From: an uncultured bacterium
Lineage (GTDB): Bacteria > Cyanobacteriota > Vampirovibrionia > Gastranaerophilales > Gastranaerophilaceae
Length of the DNA stretch: 64,000 nt
Direction: 5' to 3'
NCBI GenBank assembly: GCA_949299935.1
Contig: CASGCE010000033.1
Location: 62,001-126,000 of the forward strand
Positions 1 to 7,948 of this stretch are shown here, one piece after another (the first letter of the stretch is position 1; every line of letters begins with the position of its first letter). Made by a program: the position numbers and the translations under genes. Under the pieces are notes generated by a model. The model saw only the letters and a list, made by a program, of their open reading frames with translations, was not told where the DNA came from and searched no databases.

Positions 1-1
1 A

Positions 2-436
2 GAAACAATATTCGATGAGATGGCAGAGGAAATGGGTGATGAATATGAGGTTCAGGAAAATCTTGCGATTGATCCAAAGTATTCGTATCAATCAAATTTA
101 GATAGAACAAATGATTTGAAGGTTGTAAATCATCCGAATTTCAGAGGTTATGAAGTGATTGTTATGGAACCGCGTTCATTTGATGATGCAGCGAGCATTG
201 TTCAATATTTGAAAGACAGAAAGACTATTGTGTTAAATTTACATCTTTTAGATAAGGAACAGTCACAGCGTACAATCGATTTTGTATGCGGAGCTGCTCA
301 TGCATTAAACGGTAAACCTCAAAAAGTTGGTGATTTGGTATTTGTATTCACTCCGAGTAATGTAACGTTGTCTGTTGAACTGAATGCAAACCAGAATAAA
401 TTTAATGATTCTTTGTGGAGAGCTCCTTTGCAATAG
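2..436 (+). CDS. sepF: Cell division protein SepF (5' end outside window)
   Basis: SepF anchors FtsZ to the membrane and helps assemble the Z-ring. The visible part holds the conserved C-terminal SepF domain: the stretch around FRGYEVIVMEPRSFDDA, then IVQYLKDRKTIVLNL and the DFVCGAAHAL helix, and the closing VFVFTPSNV strand. The frame is open to the left edge without a stop, and SepF proteins normally begin with a membrane-targeting helix that is missing here, so the ATG at 20 is an internal methionine and the gene begins before the window. ftsZ lies 2 kb downstream on the same strand, the usual neighbourhood in Gram-positives and Cyanobacteria. Family assignment is firm; only the start is unknown. 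Confidence 0.9.
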   Translation, partial: ETIFDEMAEEMGDEYEVQENLAIDPKYSYQSNLDRTNDLKVVNHPNFRGYEVIVMEPRSFDDAASIVQYLKDRKTIVLNLHLLDKEQSQRTIDFVCGAAHALNGKPQKVGDLVFVFTPSNVTLSVELNANQNKFNDSLWRAPLQ

Positions 437-481
437 GAATCCCGCAATAGATTCATAGGGTATGAGAAGAGATAGTTGTAC

Positions 482-507
482 AAGGGAATGAAAATTCCCT
501 TTTTTAT
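482..507 (+). terminator. Intrinsic terminator after sepF
   Basis: Eight-base-pair stem AAGGGAAT / ATTCCCTT with a GAAA loop, followed by a T-rich run. It ends the sepF transcript just before the promoter of the pilin gene. Confidence 0.8.
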
Positions 508-535
508 TGCCAAAAGTTTAGTAAAGTTGTATAAT
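507..535 (+). promoter_or_regulatory. Sigma70-type promoter of the G9-tract pilin gene
   Basis: TTGCCA (507-512), a 17-base spacer, and a perfect TATAAT (530-535). The ATG at 561 follows with a good ribosome binding site (GAGGTGGAAAGCA), so transcription and initiation signals are intact although the reading frame is interrupted. Confidence 0.7.
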
Positions 536-560
536 AGAAATATGAATGAGGTGGAAAGCA

Positions 561-1336
561 ATGAATAGCGTAAGTCTTAACGGGGGGGGGCTACTCCTCT
601 AAGTAGAAATAGCAAGGGTTTTGACCCTGAAGATATTGGGTGTTGTAATTCAAAACACTATTCAAAAAAAGGCTTTACCTTAGCGGAGGTATTGATAACG
701 ATAGGAATAATCGGTGTAATTGCGGCACTGACAATACCAACCTTGATAAGTAATTATAATAAAAAAGCCACTGCCGTACGTGTAAGAAAGACTTATGCAG
801 AGCTTGTTCAGGTCATTAAGCTGTCAGAGATTGAAAACGGTTCGATGGACACTTGGGATTTTCCGGAAAGTCGCAGTAAGGATAATACGCGAGCATTTGC
901 GAGAAAATATATTCTTCCGTATTACAAAAATTGTTTTGAATGCAGTGAGGGTTCAGATTACCGTTGCGGTCAAGCAATCAGCGGGCATGGAGTCAACTAC
1001 GGTCTTAGCAGTAGTGTAGGTATATCTGTTGTTGCAGAGCCAAGCACTTCTAAAAAAATTAATATTACCATTTCTGTACATAATTTCGGTTCCAGAACAC
1101 CCAGACAAGGGCGCGACTGGTTTTATTTTACTATTTCAAATGGTGTTATACAGCCTTTCGGGTGGCGTAAAGGCCTTACAAGAGAAGATATACTGGAGGA
1201 AAAAGTTCTTTATACTTGTAAATCCGTACAAAGAGAAAATCCTAAGGACGGAAGTGCTTTTTATTATGACAGATATGGCTGTACAGCATTATTTGTGCTT
1301 GACAATTGGGAGTTTAAAAACGATTATCCTTGGTAA
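561..1336 (+). CDS. Type IV pilin-like protein, frame interrupted at a G9 tract
   Basis: Pilin/pseudopilin with the class III signal motif KKG^FTLAEVLIT (about 665-700) followed by a hydrophobic helix (GIIGVIAALTIPTLIS) and a soluble C-terminal domain containing cysteines. The initiating ATG (561) with its ribosome binding site reads MNSVSLNGGG and then stops at 600-602. The pilin frame has a TAA at 578-580 and no ATG, GTG or TTG between that stop and TTG 692, which lies inside the signal motif. A net +1 base in the G run (582-590) joins ATG 561 to the pilin, giving 258 residues with a 38-residue leader. Known pilins are cleaved by a prepilin peptidase and assembled by PilB/C/Q machinery such as that at 59-64 kb. 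Whether the gene is switched off, expressed by slippage, or mis-sequenced cannot be decided from one consensus. Confidence 0.8.
582..590 (+). repeat. G9 homopolymer in a pilin leader (locus 1)
   Basis: Nine consecutive G in an AT-rich genome, flanked by TAAC on the left and C-T-ACTCCTCTAAG on the right. The same block recurs at 51181-51189. A small hairpin, AGGGT / ACCCT (615-628), lies 24 bases downstream. Candidate slippage site controlling the pilin frame. Confidence 0.85.
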
Positions 1337-1344
1337 GGTGTTTG

Positions 1345-1376
1345 AAAGATAAAAATTCATTTTTATCTTTTTTGTT
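1345..1376 (+). terminator. Intrinsic terminator after pilin gene 1
   Basis: Perfect 11-base-pair A/T-rich stem (AAAGATAAAAA / TTTTTATCTTT), loop TTCA, followed by TTTGTTG. It overlaps the -35 region of the nadK promoter. Confidence 0.65.
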
Positions 1377-1403
1377 GTTTATTTTTAAGTCTTGTGGTAT
1401 AAA
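1375..1403 (+). promoter_or_regulatory. Leaderless-type promoter of nadK
   Basis: TTGTTT (1375-1380), 17-base spacer, TATAAA (1398-1403), then exactly six bases to the ATG at 1410. Transcription would start at or next to the start codon. No Shine-Dalgarno sequence is present. Confidence 0.55.
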
Positions 1404-1409
1404 TTCTGT

Positions 1410-2207
1410 ATGAAAAATTTTGCAATTTGTTATAACAAAACAATAGAGCATTCCGTGGAAGTTATGGGTGAGCTGAGGGGTATTCTGTCTGCAAATAATT
1501 GTTCTGCAGAGGTTTTGGATATTGATAATTTAAAGAGCGGATATGATTTTGTTTTTGTAATAGGCGGGGATGGAACAATTTTGAAAGCTGCAAGATTTTA
1601 TGCAAAAACATCCACTCCGATTTTTGGAATAAACTTGGGCAGATTGGGGTATCTGTCACAGTCTTGCAAGGGTGATATTAAGATTTCAGTGGAAAAAATT
1701 CTAAAGGGTGAATACAAGATAGAAGATAGAATTATGCTACAAAGCGGTGTTAAAATTGCATTGAACGACTTTGTGGTAAAGGGTACAACGACTGGGAGGA
1801 CTTCCAGATTTTCACTGAAAATTAATGGCAAACTTGTTTGTGATTATTTGGCGGATGGAATTATTGTAACTACCCCCACAGGTTCTACGGCGTATGGACT
1901 TTCTGCGGGCGGCCCGGTCATTTCACCTGAATTGAATGCGTTTGTGATAGTTCCTATTTGCCCGCATACATTAACTGCACGTCCTATTGTAATTCCGGAT
2001 TATGAAATTATTACGATTTGTTCTGATAAGGACTTGACAAATTATGTCGTTTCAACTGACGGTCAAGAATTTTATGAATTTGCAAAAGAAATTGAAATTA
2101 GAAAATCCCAATATACTGCTAAATTGGCGCTTTTGGACGGTTCGGAATTTTATTCTATATTAAGAAATAAGCTTCACTGGGGGATTTCTCCTGCCAATAT
2201 AAAATAA
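1410..2207 (+). CDS. nadK: NAD kinase
   Basis: Phosphorylates NAD+ to NADP+ using ATP in the cytoplasm. The 265-residue protein shows the family hallmarks: the GGDGT motif (FVIGGDGTILKAAR), the NLGRLGYLS segment, and the second conserved block TPTGSTAYGLSAGGP, followed by the TARPIV strand. A longer frame begins at TTG 1392, but ATG 1410 fits the family N-terminus and lies six bases after a -10 box, so the mRNA is probably leaderless. The gene sits between a pilin and ftsZ with its own promoter. nadA at 14.7 kb and an NrtR-like protein at 48.7 kb are other NAD-related genes in the window. Confidence 0.93.
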   Translation: MKNFAICYNKTIEHSVEVMGELRGILSANNCSAEVLDIDNLKSGYDFVFVIGGDGTILKAARFYAKTSTPIFGINLGRLGYLSQSCKGDIKISVEKILKGEYKIEDRIMLQSGVKIALNDFVVKGTTTGRTSRFSLKINGKLVCDYLADGIIVTTPTGSTAYGLSAGGPVISPELNAFVIVPICPHTLTARPIVIPDYEIITICSDKDLTNYVVSTDGQEFYEFAKEIEIRKSQYTAKLALLDGSEFYSILRNKLHWGISPANIK

Positions 2208-2254
2208 ATTTAAAAATTTTTATTAACTTTTGTTCATAATTGGCATGGAAATTA

Positions 2255-2283
2255 TTGTACTTTTTTTCTATTTAAAATAGTAT
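2255..2283 (+). promoter_or_regulatory. Candidate ftsZ promoter
   Basis: TTGTAC (2255-2260), 17-base spacer, TAGTAT (2278-2283). The leader to the GTG at 2372 would be about 80 bases. Other AT-rich -10-like hexamers lie close by, so the exact site is uncertain. Confidence 0.4.
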
Positions 2284-2371
2284 GTTATTATATTATTGTC
2301 GAACCTGCTTAGTCGATGTGGGTAAAATAGCTCGAAAATAAGTAATAATCAATATATAAGAGGTAAAAACA

Positions 2372-3529
2372 GTGGAAAATTTCGTATCAGATATCTTTGC
2401 AAGAAAAGATGACACAACAAGCACTCCCGTGAATAGATCCCCGATAAACCCTACGAATATCAAGGTAGTCGGTGTAGGCGGAGGCGGTGGTAACGCAGTT
2501 AATCGAATGATAAAAGCCGGATTATCAGGTGTAGAATTTTGGTTGATGAATACAGATTTGCAAGTTTTGGAATATGGTCAGACAAAGAACAAAATTCAAC
2601 TTGGCGCGAATTCTACAAACGGTTTAGGCGCAGGCGGTGATCCGTCAATCGGCGAAAAAGCCGCAGAAGAAGCCCAACAAGAAATTACGAACGCACTTGA
2701 AGGTGCGGATATGGTCTTTATTACAGCCGGTATGGGCGGTGGTACAGGTACCGGTGCAGCCCCGATAGTCGCTAAAATCGCTAAAGAATTGGGCATTTTG
2801 ACAATCGCTGTGGTTACAAAGCCTTTCTCTTGGGAAGGTAAGAAAAGACAAAACCAAGCTGTTCAGGGTTTGGAAAAGCTCAGAGAAGCTGTTGATGCTG
2901 TTATCGTAATCCCTAATGATAAGCTGTTACAGGTGGTTGACAGACAAGTTTCATTGACTGAGTCATTCATTATAGTTGATGAGGTCTTATTAAGAGGTGT
3001 TCAGGGTATTTCAGATATTATTACTGTTCCCGGACTTATTAATGTTGACTTTGCTGATGTTAAAAATGTTATGCAAGCCTCTGGATCAGCTCTTATGGGT
3101 ATCGGTCGCGGTCAAGGTGAAGGTAGAGCTATTAAAGCTGCTGAAATCGCTATTAATTCTCAATTGCTCGAAACTTCAATTAATGGCGCATCCGGTGTAA
3201 TTGTTAATATTACCGGCGGACCGGATATGACTCTTCATGAAATTACTGACGCTGCAAATATTATTCATGATGCTGTACTTGATGACGCTACCGTTATTAT
3301 CGGTACTGCAGTTAATGAGAATATTCAAGGCGAAATTCAGGTTACAGTTATTGCTACCGGTTTTGAATTGAAAAATCAATCAGTTGATGAAAAACCTGAG
3401 GTTAGACAACTGAATGCGGCAGATTTCTTTGCTAGTACAGGTTCTTTTAATCAGCCTAGAAGAACTTCTATACCCGAAGTCTCACCGAGTTTTACAAATA
3501 TTGAGATTCCGGACTTTTTGAAAAAATAA
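2372..3529 (+). CDS. ftsZ: Cell division GTPase FtsZ
   Basis: Tubulin homologue that polymerises with GTP into the Z-ring. The 385-residue protein has the glycine-rich N-terminal motif [12 protein letters not shown], the tubulin signature [12 protein letters not shown], the T7 loop region, and a C-terminal tail with the conserved peptide IEIPDFLKK that binds SepF and other partners. It starts with GTG at 2372, eight bases after an AAGAGGT ribosome binding site. It is transcribed alone and closed by a terminator at 3558-3586. Length and motifs are normal for the family. Confidence 0.97.
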   Translation: MENFVSDIFARKDDTTSTPVNRSPINPTNIKVVGVGGGGGNAVNRMIKAGLSGVEFWLMNTDLQVLEYGQTKNKIQLGANSTNGLGAGGDPSIGEKAAEEAQQEITNALEGADMVFITAGMGGGTGTGAAPIVAKIAKELGILTIAVVTKPFSWEGKKRQNQAVQGLEKLREAVDAVIVIPNDKLLQVVDRQVSLTESFIIVDEVLLRGVQGISDIITVPGLINVDFADVKNVMQASGSALMGIGRGQGEGRAIKAAEIAINSQLLETSINGASGVIVNITGGPDMTLHEITDAANIIHDAVLDDATVIIGTAVNENIQGEIQVTVIATGFELKNQSVDEKPEVRQLNAADFFASTGSFNQPRRTSIPEVSPSFTNIEIPDFLKK

Positions 3530-3557
3530 TTTTTTTGGGTTGAAGTATGAAAAAGTG

Positions 3558-3586
3558 AGGGACGAATTATTTCGTCCCTTTTTTGT
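3558..3586 (+). terminator. Intrinsic terminator after ftsZ
   Basis: Nine-base-pair stem AGGGACGAA / TTCGTCCCT with loop TTAT, followed by a T run. Confidence 0.85.
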
Positions 3587-3750
3587 TTTGTAACGAAATG
3601 TAAAATTAAATTTAAAATTGTTCAGAGCTTATGTTTTGTTGGTTTTGGGTAACATTATATTTTAAAATTGTTTTTTTATGTGTAAATAATTGCAATCAAA
3701 ATTTTTTAATAAATACATAGGGGATAAATTATAAAATATTGGAGGAATTT

Positions 3751-5442
3751 ATGGGATTAGATGGAGTAAATTTCGATGCATTTTCATATTTGCATAATGT
3801 TAAAAAATTAAGGAAACAACAAAAAGCCGAATACAAACAGACTAATAAGGAATTAACCAGAAAGGCACTTTCCTACGTGGAGTCAAATCAAGCAAAAGGT
3901 ATCAGTGCAGAACAAATTGATAAAATGTTAAGGATAAAACCACAAAGGACAGGAGCAGAACTTCAAAAATATGCGCAAGAATTTGAGAAGGCTTTAATAA
4001 GACGTGATGCACTTTCCTACGTGGAGTCAAATCGAGCAAAAAATATCAGTGCAGAACAAATTGATAAAATATTAGGGATAAGACCACAAAGGACAGAAGC
4101 AGAACTTCAAAAATATGCGCAAGAATTTGAGAAGGCTTTAATAAGACGTGATGCACTTTCCCACGTGGAGTCAAATCAAGCAAAAGGTATCAGTGCAGAA
4201 CAAATTAATAAAATGTTAAGGATAAGACCACAAAGGACAGAAGCAGAACTTCAAAAATATGCGCAAGAATTTGAGAAGGCTTTAATAAGACGTGATGCAC
4301 TTTCCTACGTGGAGTCAAATCAAGCAAAAGGTATCAGTGCAGAACAAATTAATAAAATGTTAGGGATAAAACCACAAAGGACAGAAGCAGAACTGCAAAG
4401 ATATGTGAGGGAATTTGAACAAGCTTGGTCAGAGTACGAAGCAACCAAAGTCAAGCAACCTAAATTCCCAAAATTTATGAAGAATTTTAAAGGTAAGGGC
4501 AAATATGCTGCCTTGGCTGCTGCTGTTGGTTTAGTTGTGGGTATTGGTACTCTGTTAAAAAAGGACAAAAAAGAGGATATTGAATTAACAAAACCAGTCC
4601 CAGAAGGGGAACCTAAAGAAAAATGCTCTGTTCCTGTGCTTGAGCAAGCAGCAACTCCAATGCAAGTGCATGAACAGATATCAGGTATTCGTAAAGTTGG
4701 CGAAAACGAAAAAATAGATGTTTTCAGTGATGATGCAACATTTGAACTCGTTGATTTATTAGAGGAGTTGAAAACCTCTAAAAACACGGAATTGATACAA
4801 ACATCCATGTCCCCAACAGGTGACTCTGAAAATGTTGCAGACATTTCGAAAGCAATCGAGCAATATGAGGCAAGAATCAATGAGTTGCAGAAGGATATAA
4901 ATATTTTACAACTGAAAGTTGAATTATTGCAAAATTCAAAATCATCTAGTAACGGACTAAATCCAGCTGTATCAGTTGACAACACCGATGTAGAAAATAA
5001 TACCTTAACAACGAGTAGTGGTACACCGAGTGATGGTGATGCTTCGCAAATTGATTTAAAAAAATTGTTGGCCGATACTAAGACACAACTTACTGAAAAG
5101 AAAGGTGAGATGAAATCATTGAGGAAAGATATAAAAGGACTAAAAAAAGCAGAACATTTGCAAAATCAAATTAAAAGAAAAGCCGATAAATTAGAGAATT
5201 ACGCTAAATCACTTGAAATTGAGTCCACTCAGCTCCCAAAAGTTGATGATATTGAGCCAATTGATTTAACAGGACCGTTGTATGATTCTAAGACACAACT
5301 TACTGAAAAGAAAGGTGAGATGAAATCATTGAGGAAAGATATAAAAGGACTAAAAAAAGCAGAACATTTGCAAAATCAAATTGAACGAAAAGCCGATAAA
5401 TTTGCAGAGTACACTGAAATACTTGAGCAAAAAATGGAATAG
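3751..5442 (+). CDS. Unknown repeat protein with four 48-residue repeats, membrane helix and coiled coils
   Basis: A 563-residue protein I cannot assign to a family. It starts at ATG 3751 behind GGAGGA (3741-3746); the in-frame TTG at 3739 lies before the ribosome binding site and is not used. After a short N-terminus (MGLDGVNF) come four near-identical 48-residue units (about residues 39-230), charged and helical, each containing ISAEQI and PQRTEAELQ. A lysine-rich stretch and one hydrophobic segment (about residues 252-270, AALAAAVGLVVGIGTLL) follow, then an acidic linker, a coiled coil, and a charged helical segment (KTQLTEKKGEMKSLRKDIKG) present twice, 70 residues apart. The pair is separated by VDDIEPIDLTGP, a motif seen in two other proteins here. 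A membrane-tethered or secreted scaffold is possible. Confidence 0.85.
   Translation: MGLDGVNFDAFSYLHNVKKLRKQQKAEYKQTNKELTRKALSYVESNQAKGISAEQIDKMLRIKPQRTGAELQKYAQEFEKALIRRDALSYVESNRAKNISAEQIDKILGIRPQRTEAELQKYAQEFEKALIRRDALSHVESNQAKGISAEQINKMLRIRPQRTEAELQKYAQEFEKALIRRDALSYVESNQAKGISAEQINKMLGIKPQRTEAELQRYVREFEQAWSEYEATKVKQPKFPKFMKNFKGKGKYAALAAAVGLVVGIGTLLKKDKKEDIELTKPVPEGEPKEKCSVPVLEQAATPMQVHEQISGIRKVGENEKIDVFSDDATFELVDLLEELKTSKNTELIQTSMSPTGDSENVADISKAIEQYEARINELQKDINILQLKVELLQNSKSSSNGLNPAVSVDNTDVENNTLTTSSGTPSDGDASQIDLKKLLADTKTQLTEKKGEMKSLRKDIKGLKKAEHLQNQIKRKADKLENYAKSLEIESTQLPKVDDIEPIDLTGPLYDSKTQLTEKKGEMKSLRKDIKGLKKAEHLQNQIERKADKFAEYTEILEQKME
3865..4440 (+). repeat. Four 144-bp in-frame tandem repeats
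   Basis: Units begin at 3865, 4009, 4153 and 4297, each starting GCACTTTCC and each 144 bp (48 codons). They differ at only a few positions, which indicates recent duplication or gene conversion. The last unit diverges towards its end. Confidence 0.95.
5078..5402 (+). repeat. Direct repeat pair, 210 bp apart
   Basis: A block of about 115 bp at 5078-5192 is repeated almost identically at 5288-5402, in frame, within the coiled-coil part of the repeat protein. Confidence 0.9.
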
Positions 5443-5500
5443 AAAACCAACCTCATAGAATATTGAATCAAAAATTAAAGTAGTAATTTAAAGTGTAAAT

Positions 5501-5528
5501 AAAAACCGCTCCGACCGGAGCGGTTTTT
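5501..5528. terminator. Bidirectional terminator between repeat protein and fba
   Basis: Twelve-base-pair stem AAAAACCGCTCC / GGAGCGGTTTTT with loop GACC, flanked by A and T runs. It can serve both convergent genes. Confidence 0.9.
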
Positions 5529-5543
5529 TGGTTTTATAATTAA

Positions 5544-6503
5544 TTAGTCTTTAGCGTGACCGGCTGTACCTAAAACGTCGCGCATCTTATGGATAACCAT
5601 TTCTTTAACGGCTGTTCTGCCCGGTCCCATATATTCTCGAGGATCAAATTTCTCAGGATGTTCAATGAAGAATTCTCTTATAGTTGACGTCATAGCGAGT
5701 CTTAAATCCGTGTCTATATTAATTTTAGCTACACCGTGTTTAGAAGCATAGTTAAGCATTTCTTCCGGAACACCTTGTGCATCAGGTAAATTCCCCCCAA
5801 ACTTGTTGCATTTTTCTACAAATTCTTTCGGAACTGATGAAGAACCGTGAAGAACGAGCGGATAATCATAACCAACAGCCTCGTTAACTGCTTTTTTAAT
5901 TTCAGCTAGTCTTTCAAAATCAAGTTTAGCTTCACCTTTAAATTTGTATGCGCCATGAGAAGTACCTATGGCAACCGCTAAAGAATCACAACCGGTTTCT
6001 TTAACAAACCTCGCTGCTTCTTCAGGATCCGTGTATGTTGAATCTTTTGCATGTACTTTGACATCATCCTCAACACCTGCAAGTTTACCTAATTCAGCTT
6101 CAACTGAAACCCCTCGAGGATGTGCATAATCAACAACTTGTTTTGTTAATTTGATATTTTCTTCCAATGGGAATCTTGATCCGTCAATCATTACGGATGA
6201 AAAACCACCGTCAATACACGCTTTGCATATTTCAAAATCTGCTCCGTGATCTAAATGCAAAGCAATGGGAACCGTTGTCGTTGCTAAAGCAGCTTCAACA
6301 AGTTTTAATAAGTATGTTTGATTTGCATATTTTCTTGCACCTGCAGAAACTTGTAAAATAATAGGAGATTGTGTTTCTTCAGCAGCTTCCGCAATACCCT
6401 GCAAAATTTCCATATTGTTAACGTTGTAAGCACCTATGGCATACCCGCCGGCTAATGCTTTCTTGAACATTTCGCCTGTTCCGACTAATTTTCTTTCACT
6501 CAT
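5544..6503 (-). CDS. fba: Fructose-bisphosphate aldolase, class II
   Basis: Zinc-dependent aldolase that interconverts fructose 1,6-bisphosphate with dihydroxyacetone phosphate and glyceraldehyde 3-phosphate. Visible motifs are the metal-binding HLDHGAD, the EAELGKLAGVED segment, GTSHGAYKF and the LHGSSSVP loop, closing with NIDTDLRLA. ATG at 6503 (MSERKLVG) follows AAGGAG, so the longer upstream extension is not used; 319 residues is a normal size. It is a single-gene unit sharing a terminator with the convergent repeat protein. In a fermentative organism it would feed glycolysis towards AdhE at 26.7 kb. Confidence 0.95.
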   Translation of the reverse strand: MSERKLVGTGEMFKKALAGGYAIGAYNVNNMEILQGIAEAAEETQSPIILQVSAGARKYANQTYLLKLVEAALATTTVPIALHLDHGADFEICKACIDGGFSSVMIDGSRFPLEENIKLTKQVVDYAHPRGVSVEAELGKLAGVEDDVKVHAKDSTYTDPEEAARFVKETGCDSLAVAIGTSHGAYKFKGEAKLDFERLAEIKKAVNEAVGYDYPLVLHGSSSVPKEFVEKCNKFGGNLPDAQGVPEEMLNYASKHGVAKINIDTDLRLAMTSTIREFFIEHPEKFDPREYMGPGRTAVKEMVIHKMRDVLGTAGHAKD

Positions 6504-6620
6504 TTGAGTTCTCCTTCTTAAAAAATTACACACAATAAGTGTATTACAAATATTTGCGAATTACAAGTAGCACAAAATTTATGATTAATGTTAAGATACA
6601 TTAATGTCTTGTTATAACTC

Positions 6621-6649
6621 TTTACAAACCTGAAATATACTGATAAAAT
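6621..6649 (+). promoter_or_regulatory. Candidate promoter of the 6747 gene
   Basis: TTTACA (6621-6626), 17-base spacer, TAAAAT (6644-6649) preceded by TGA. It lies in the 243-bp divergent region between fba and the 6747 gene. No other clear element was found there. Confidence 0.4.
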
Positions 6650-6746
6650 TACATCATAAGGTTAGTGAATTAAGAAATAATAGTGGCAAAAAATATTTTT
6701 AGAGTTTTTGTATGAATGTTAACGGAAAAAAATAAGGAGTAAATAT

Positions 6747-7853
6747 ATGTCAATCCAAGCATTATCAAGTGTTACAAACAAAGGTTATTCAAATGTAAGT
6801 TTTGGTAAACAACATGAAAACGTTGAGAAGGTTAGTAAATATACAAGTCCTATGAAGGCCGTTCCTTTAGCTGTATTAATAGCAATGAGTCCTTTGACTA
6901 CAACGAATGCTGTTAAAATAATGAATGGCGATAAAGAAGTAAATAAAGTTGAACTGTCTGAAGCTCCGCAATCGCAGAGCCGAGTGCTTATTTATGGTGA
7001 TTCATTCAAATCTCAAAACGGCACGGACGTTATTGTGATGGCATTGAATACAAAAGGCGGCACTGACAGCTTTGATCAAATAGTGTTAAAAGTTGGTGAG
7101 TTTACATTTGAAGCCAAGGATCTTCTCTTGCGTGAAGGCTACTTATATTCTTCAAATGGTGTGAAAGAAGGTCCTTTAAGATTTAAAGAGGTTATTGCAG
7201 AAACCGAAATTGACGGTAAAAAAGAAAGATTAAGCTTTGTAGACCCAAATATTGTAAATTATGTAGAAGCTTTAGTCGCACAGCCTACAAACAAAAGTAA
7301 CATCAAAAATATACGCCATGCTGATTTGAACATGGTTGTGGCAAGTTCTAAAGGACAGTTTATATTTCTTACTGATGAAGATTTGAAAAATTATCTTGAG
7401 AATTCCACATTATACAAATTGGTAGGCTCTAATAGTAATCTATATGATGAAATGATGACTGAAGGGTTTGCATCAAACCGTCTTGATGCATGGGAGCGAC
7501 GTATACAAGGATCACATGGAAATTATATAATGAAATTTTATGATCTTGATGATAACCCGGATAATGCTGAGCTTATTGTAGTACAAAAAGAAGGCGATAG
7601 AGATGGTTGTATAGAAGGTGTGGTTTTTGTGGATGGCAAACTGCACGGTGTAGATAATGCATTATCTACTGGTGTTGTCTCTGTTATCCGTATTAGTCCA
7701 AATCCACTCAGCAATTATGAAGAATATATAACTGATGACATTCTTGCAAATGAAATTGTTAAATTCTACAATTCGCCTAAATATAATAAATCACTGAAAT
7801 ATTCCATGACAGTTATGCAATCTGAATCTAATCTGGCATTAGGTGATTATTGA
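6747..7853 (+). CDS. Unknown 368-residue protein with N-terminal SFGK motif
   Basis: Not recognised. It starts at ATG 6747 behind AAGGAG. The N-terminus (MSIQALSSVTNKGYSNVSFGK) is followed by a hydrophobic stretch (VPLAVLIAMSPLTTTNA, about residues 38-55) that could be a signal or membrane segment. The rest is mixed alpha/beta with no cysteine cluster or catalytic motif I can name. The short N-terminal pattern ending in FG also occurs in the small proteins at 24928 and 54849. It has its own promoter and a terminator at 7881-7916. A secreted or envelope role is only a guess. Confidence 0.8.
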   Translation: MSIQALSSVTNKGYSNVSFGKQHENVEKVSKYTSPMKAVPLAVLIAMSPLTTTNAVKIMNGDKEVNKVELSEAPQSQSRVLIYGDSFKSQNGTDVIVMALNTKGGTDSFDQIVLKVGEFTFEAKDLLLREGYLYSSNGVKEGPLRFKEVIAETEIDGKKERLSFVDPNIVNYVEALVAQPTNKSNIKNIRHADLNMVVASSKGQFIFLTDEDLKNYLENSTLYKLVGSNSNLYDEMMTEGFASNRLDAWERRIQGSHGNYIMKFYDLDDNPDNAELIVVQKEGDRDGCIEGVVFVDGKLHGVDNALSTGVVSVIRISPNPLSNYEEYITDDILANEIVKFYNSPKYNKSLKYSMTVMQSESNLALGDY

Positions 7854-7880
7854 TTTATGTTAACAAATGTAACAACATGA

Positions 7881-7916
7881 AAACATGCTGAAATAGGGCA
7901 TTTTAGCATGTTTTTA
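7881..7916 (+). terminator. Intrinsic terminator after the 6747 gene
   Basis: Fourteen-base-pair stem (7881-7894 with 7900-7913, one G-U pair), loop AGGGC, then TTTTTAT. Confidence 0.85.
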
Positions 7917-7948
7917 TATAAATAAGTGTTAAAAACAGAGAGAAAATA

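Noticed and set aside
692-1336. Pilin reading frame starting at TTG 692 as a complete gene
   Set aside because: This start lies inside the prepilin signal motif and would remove the cleavage site and half of the hydrophobic helix; the motif is intact upstream in the same frame.
3865-4440. CRISPR-like regular repeats
   Set aside because: Units are contiguous 144-bp coding repeats without spacers.
4320-4985. Minus-strand 221-codon frame inside the repeat protein gene
   Set aside because: Antisense shadow; the plus-strand gene has a ribosome binding site and coherent in-frame repeats.
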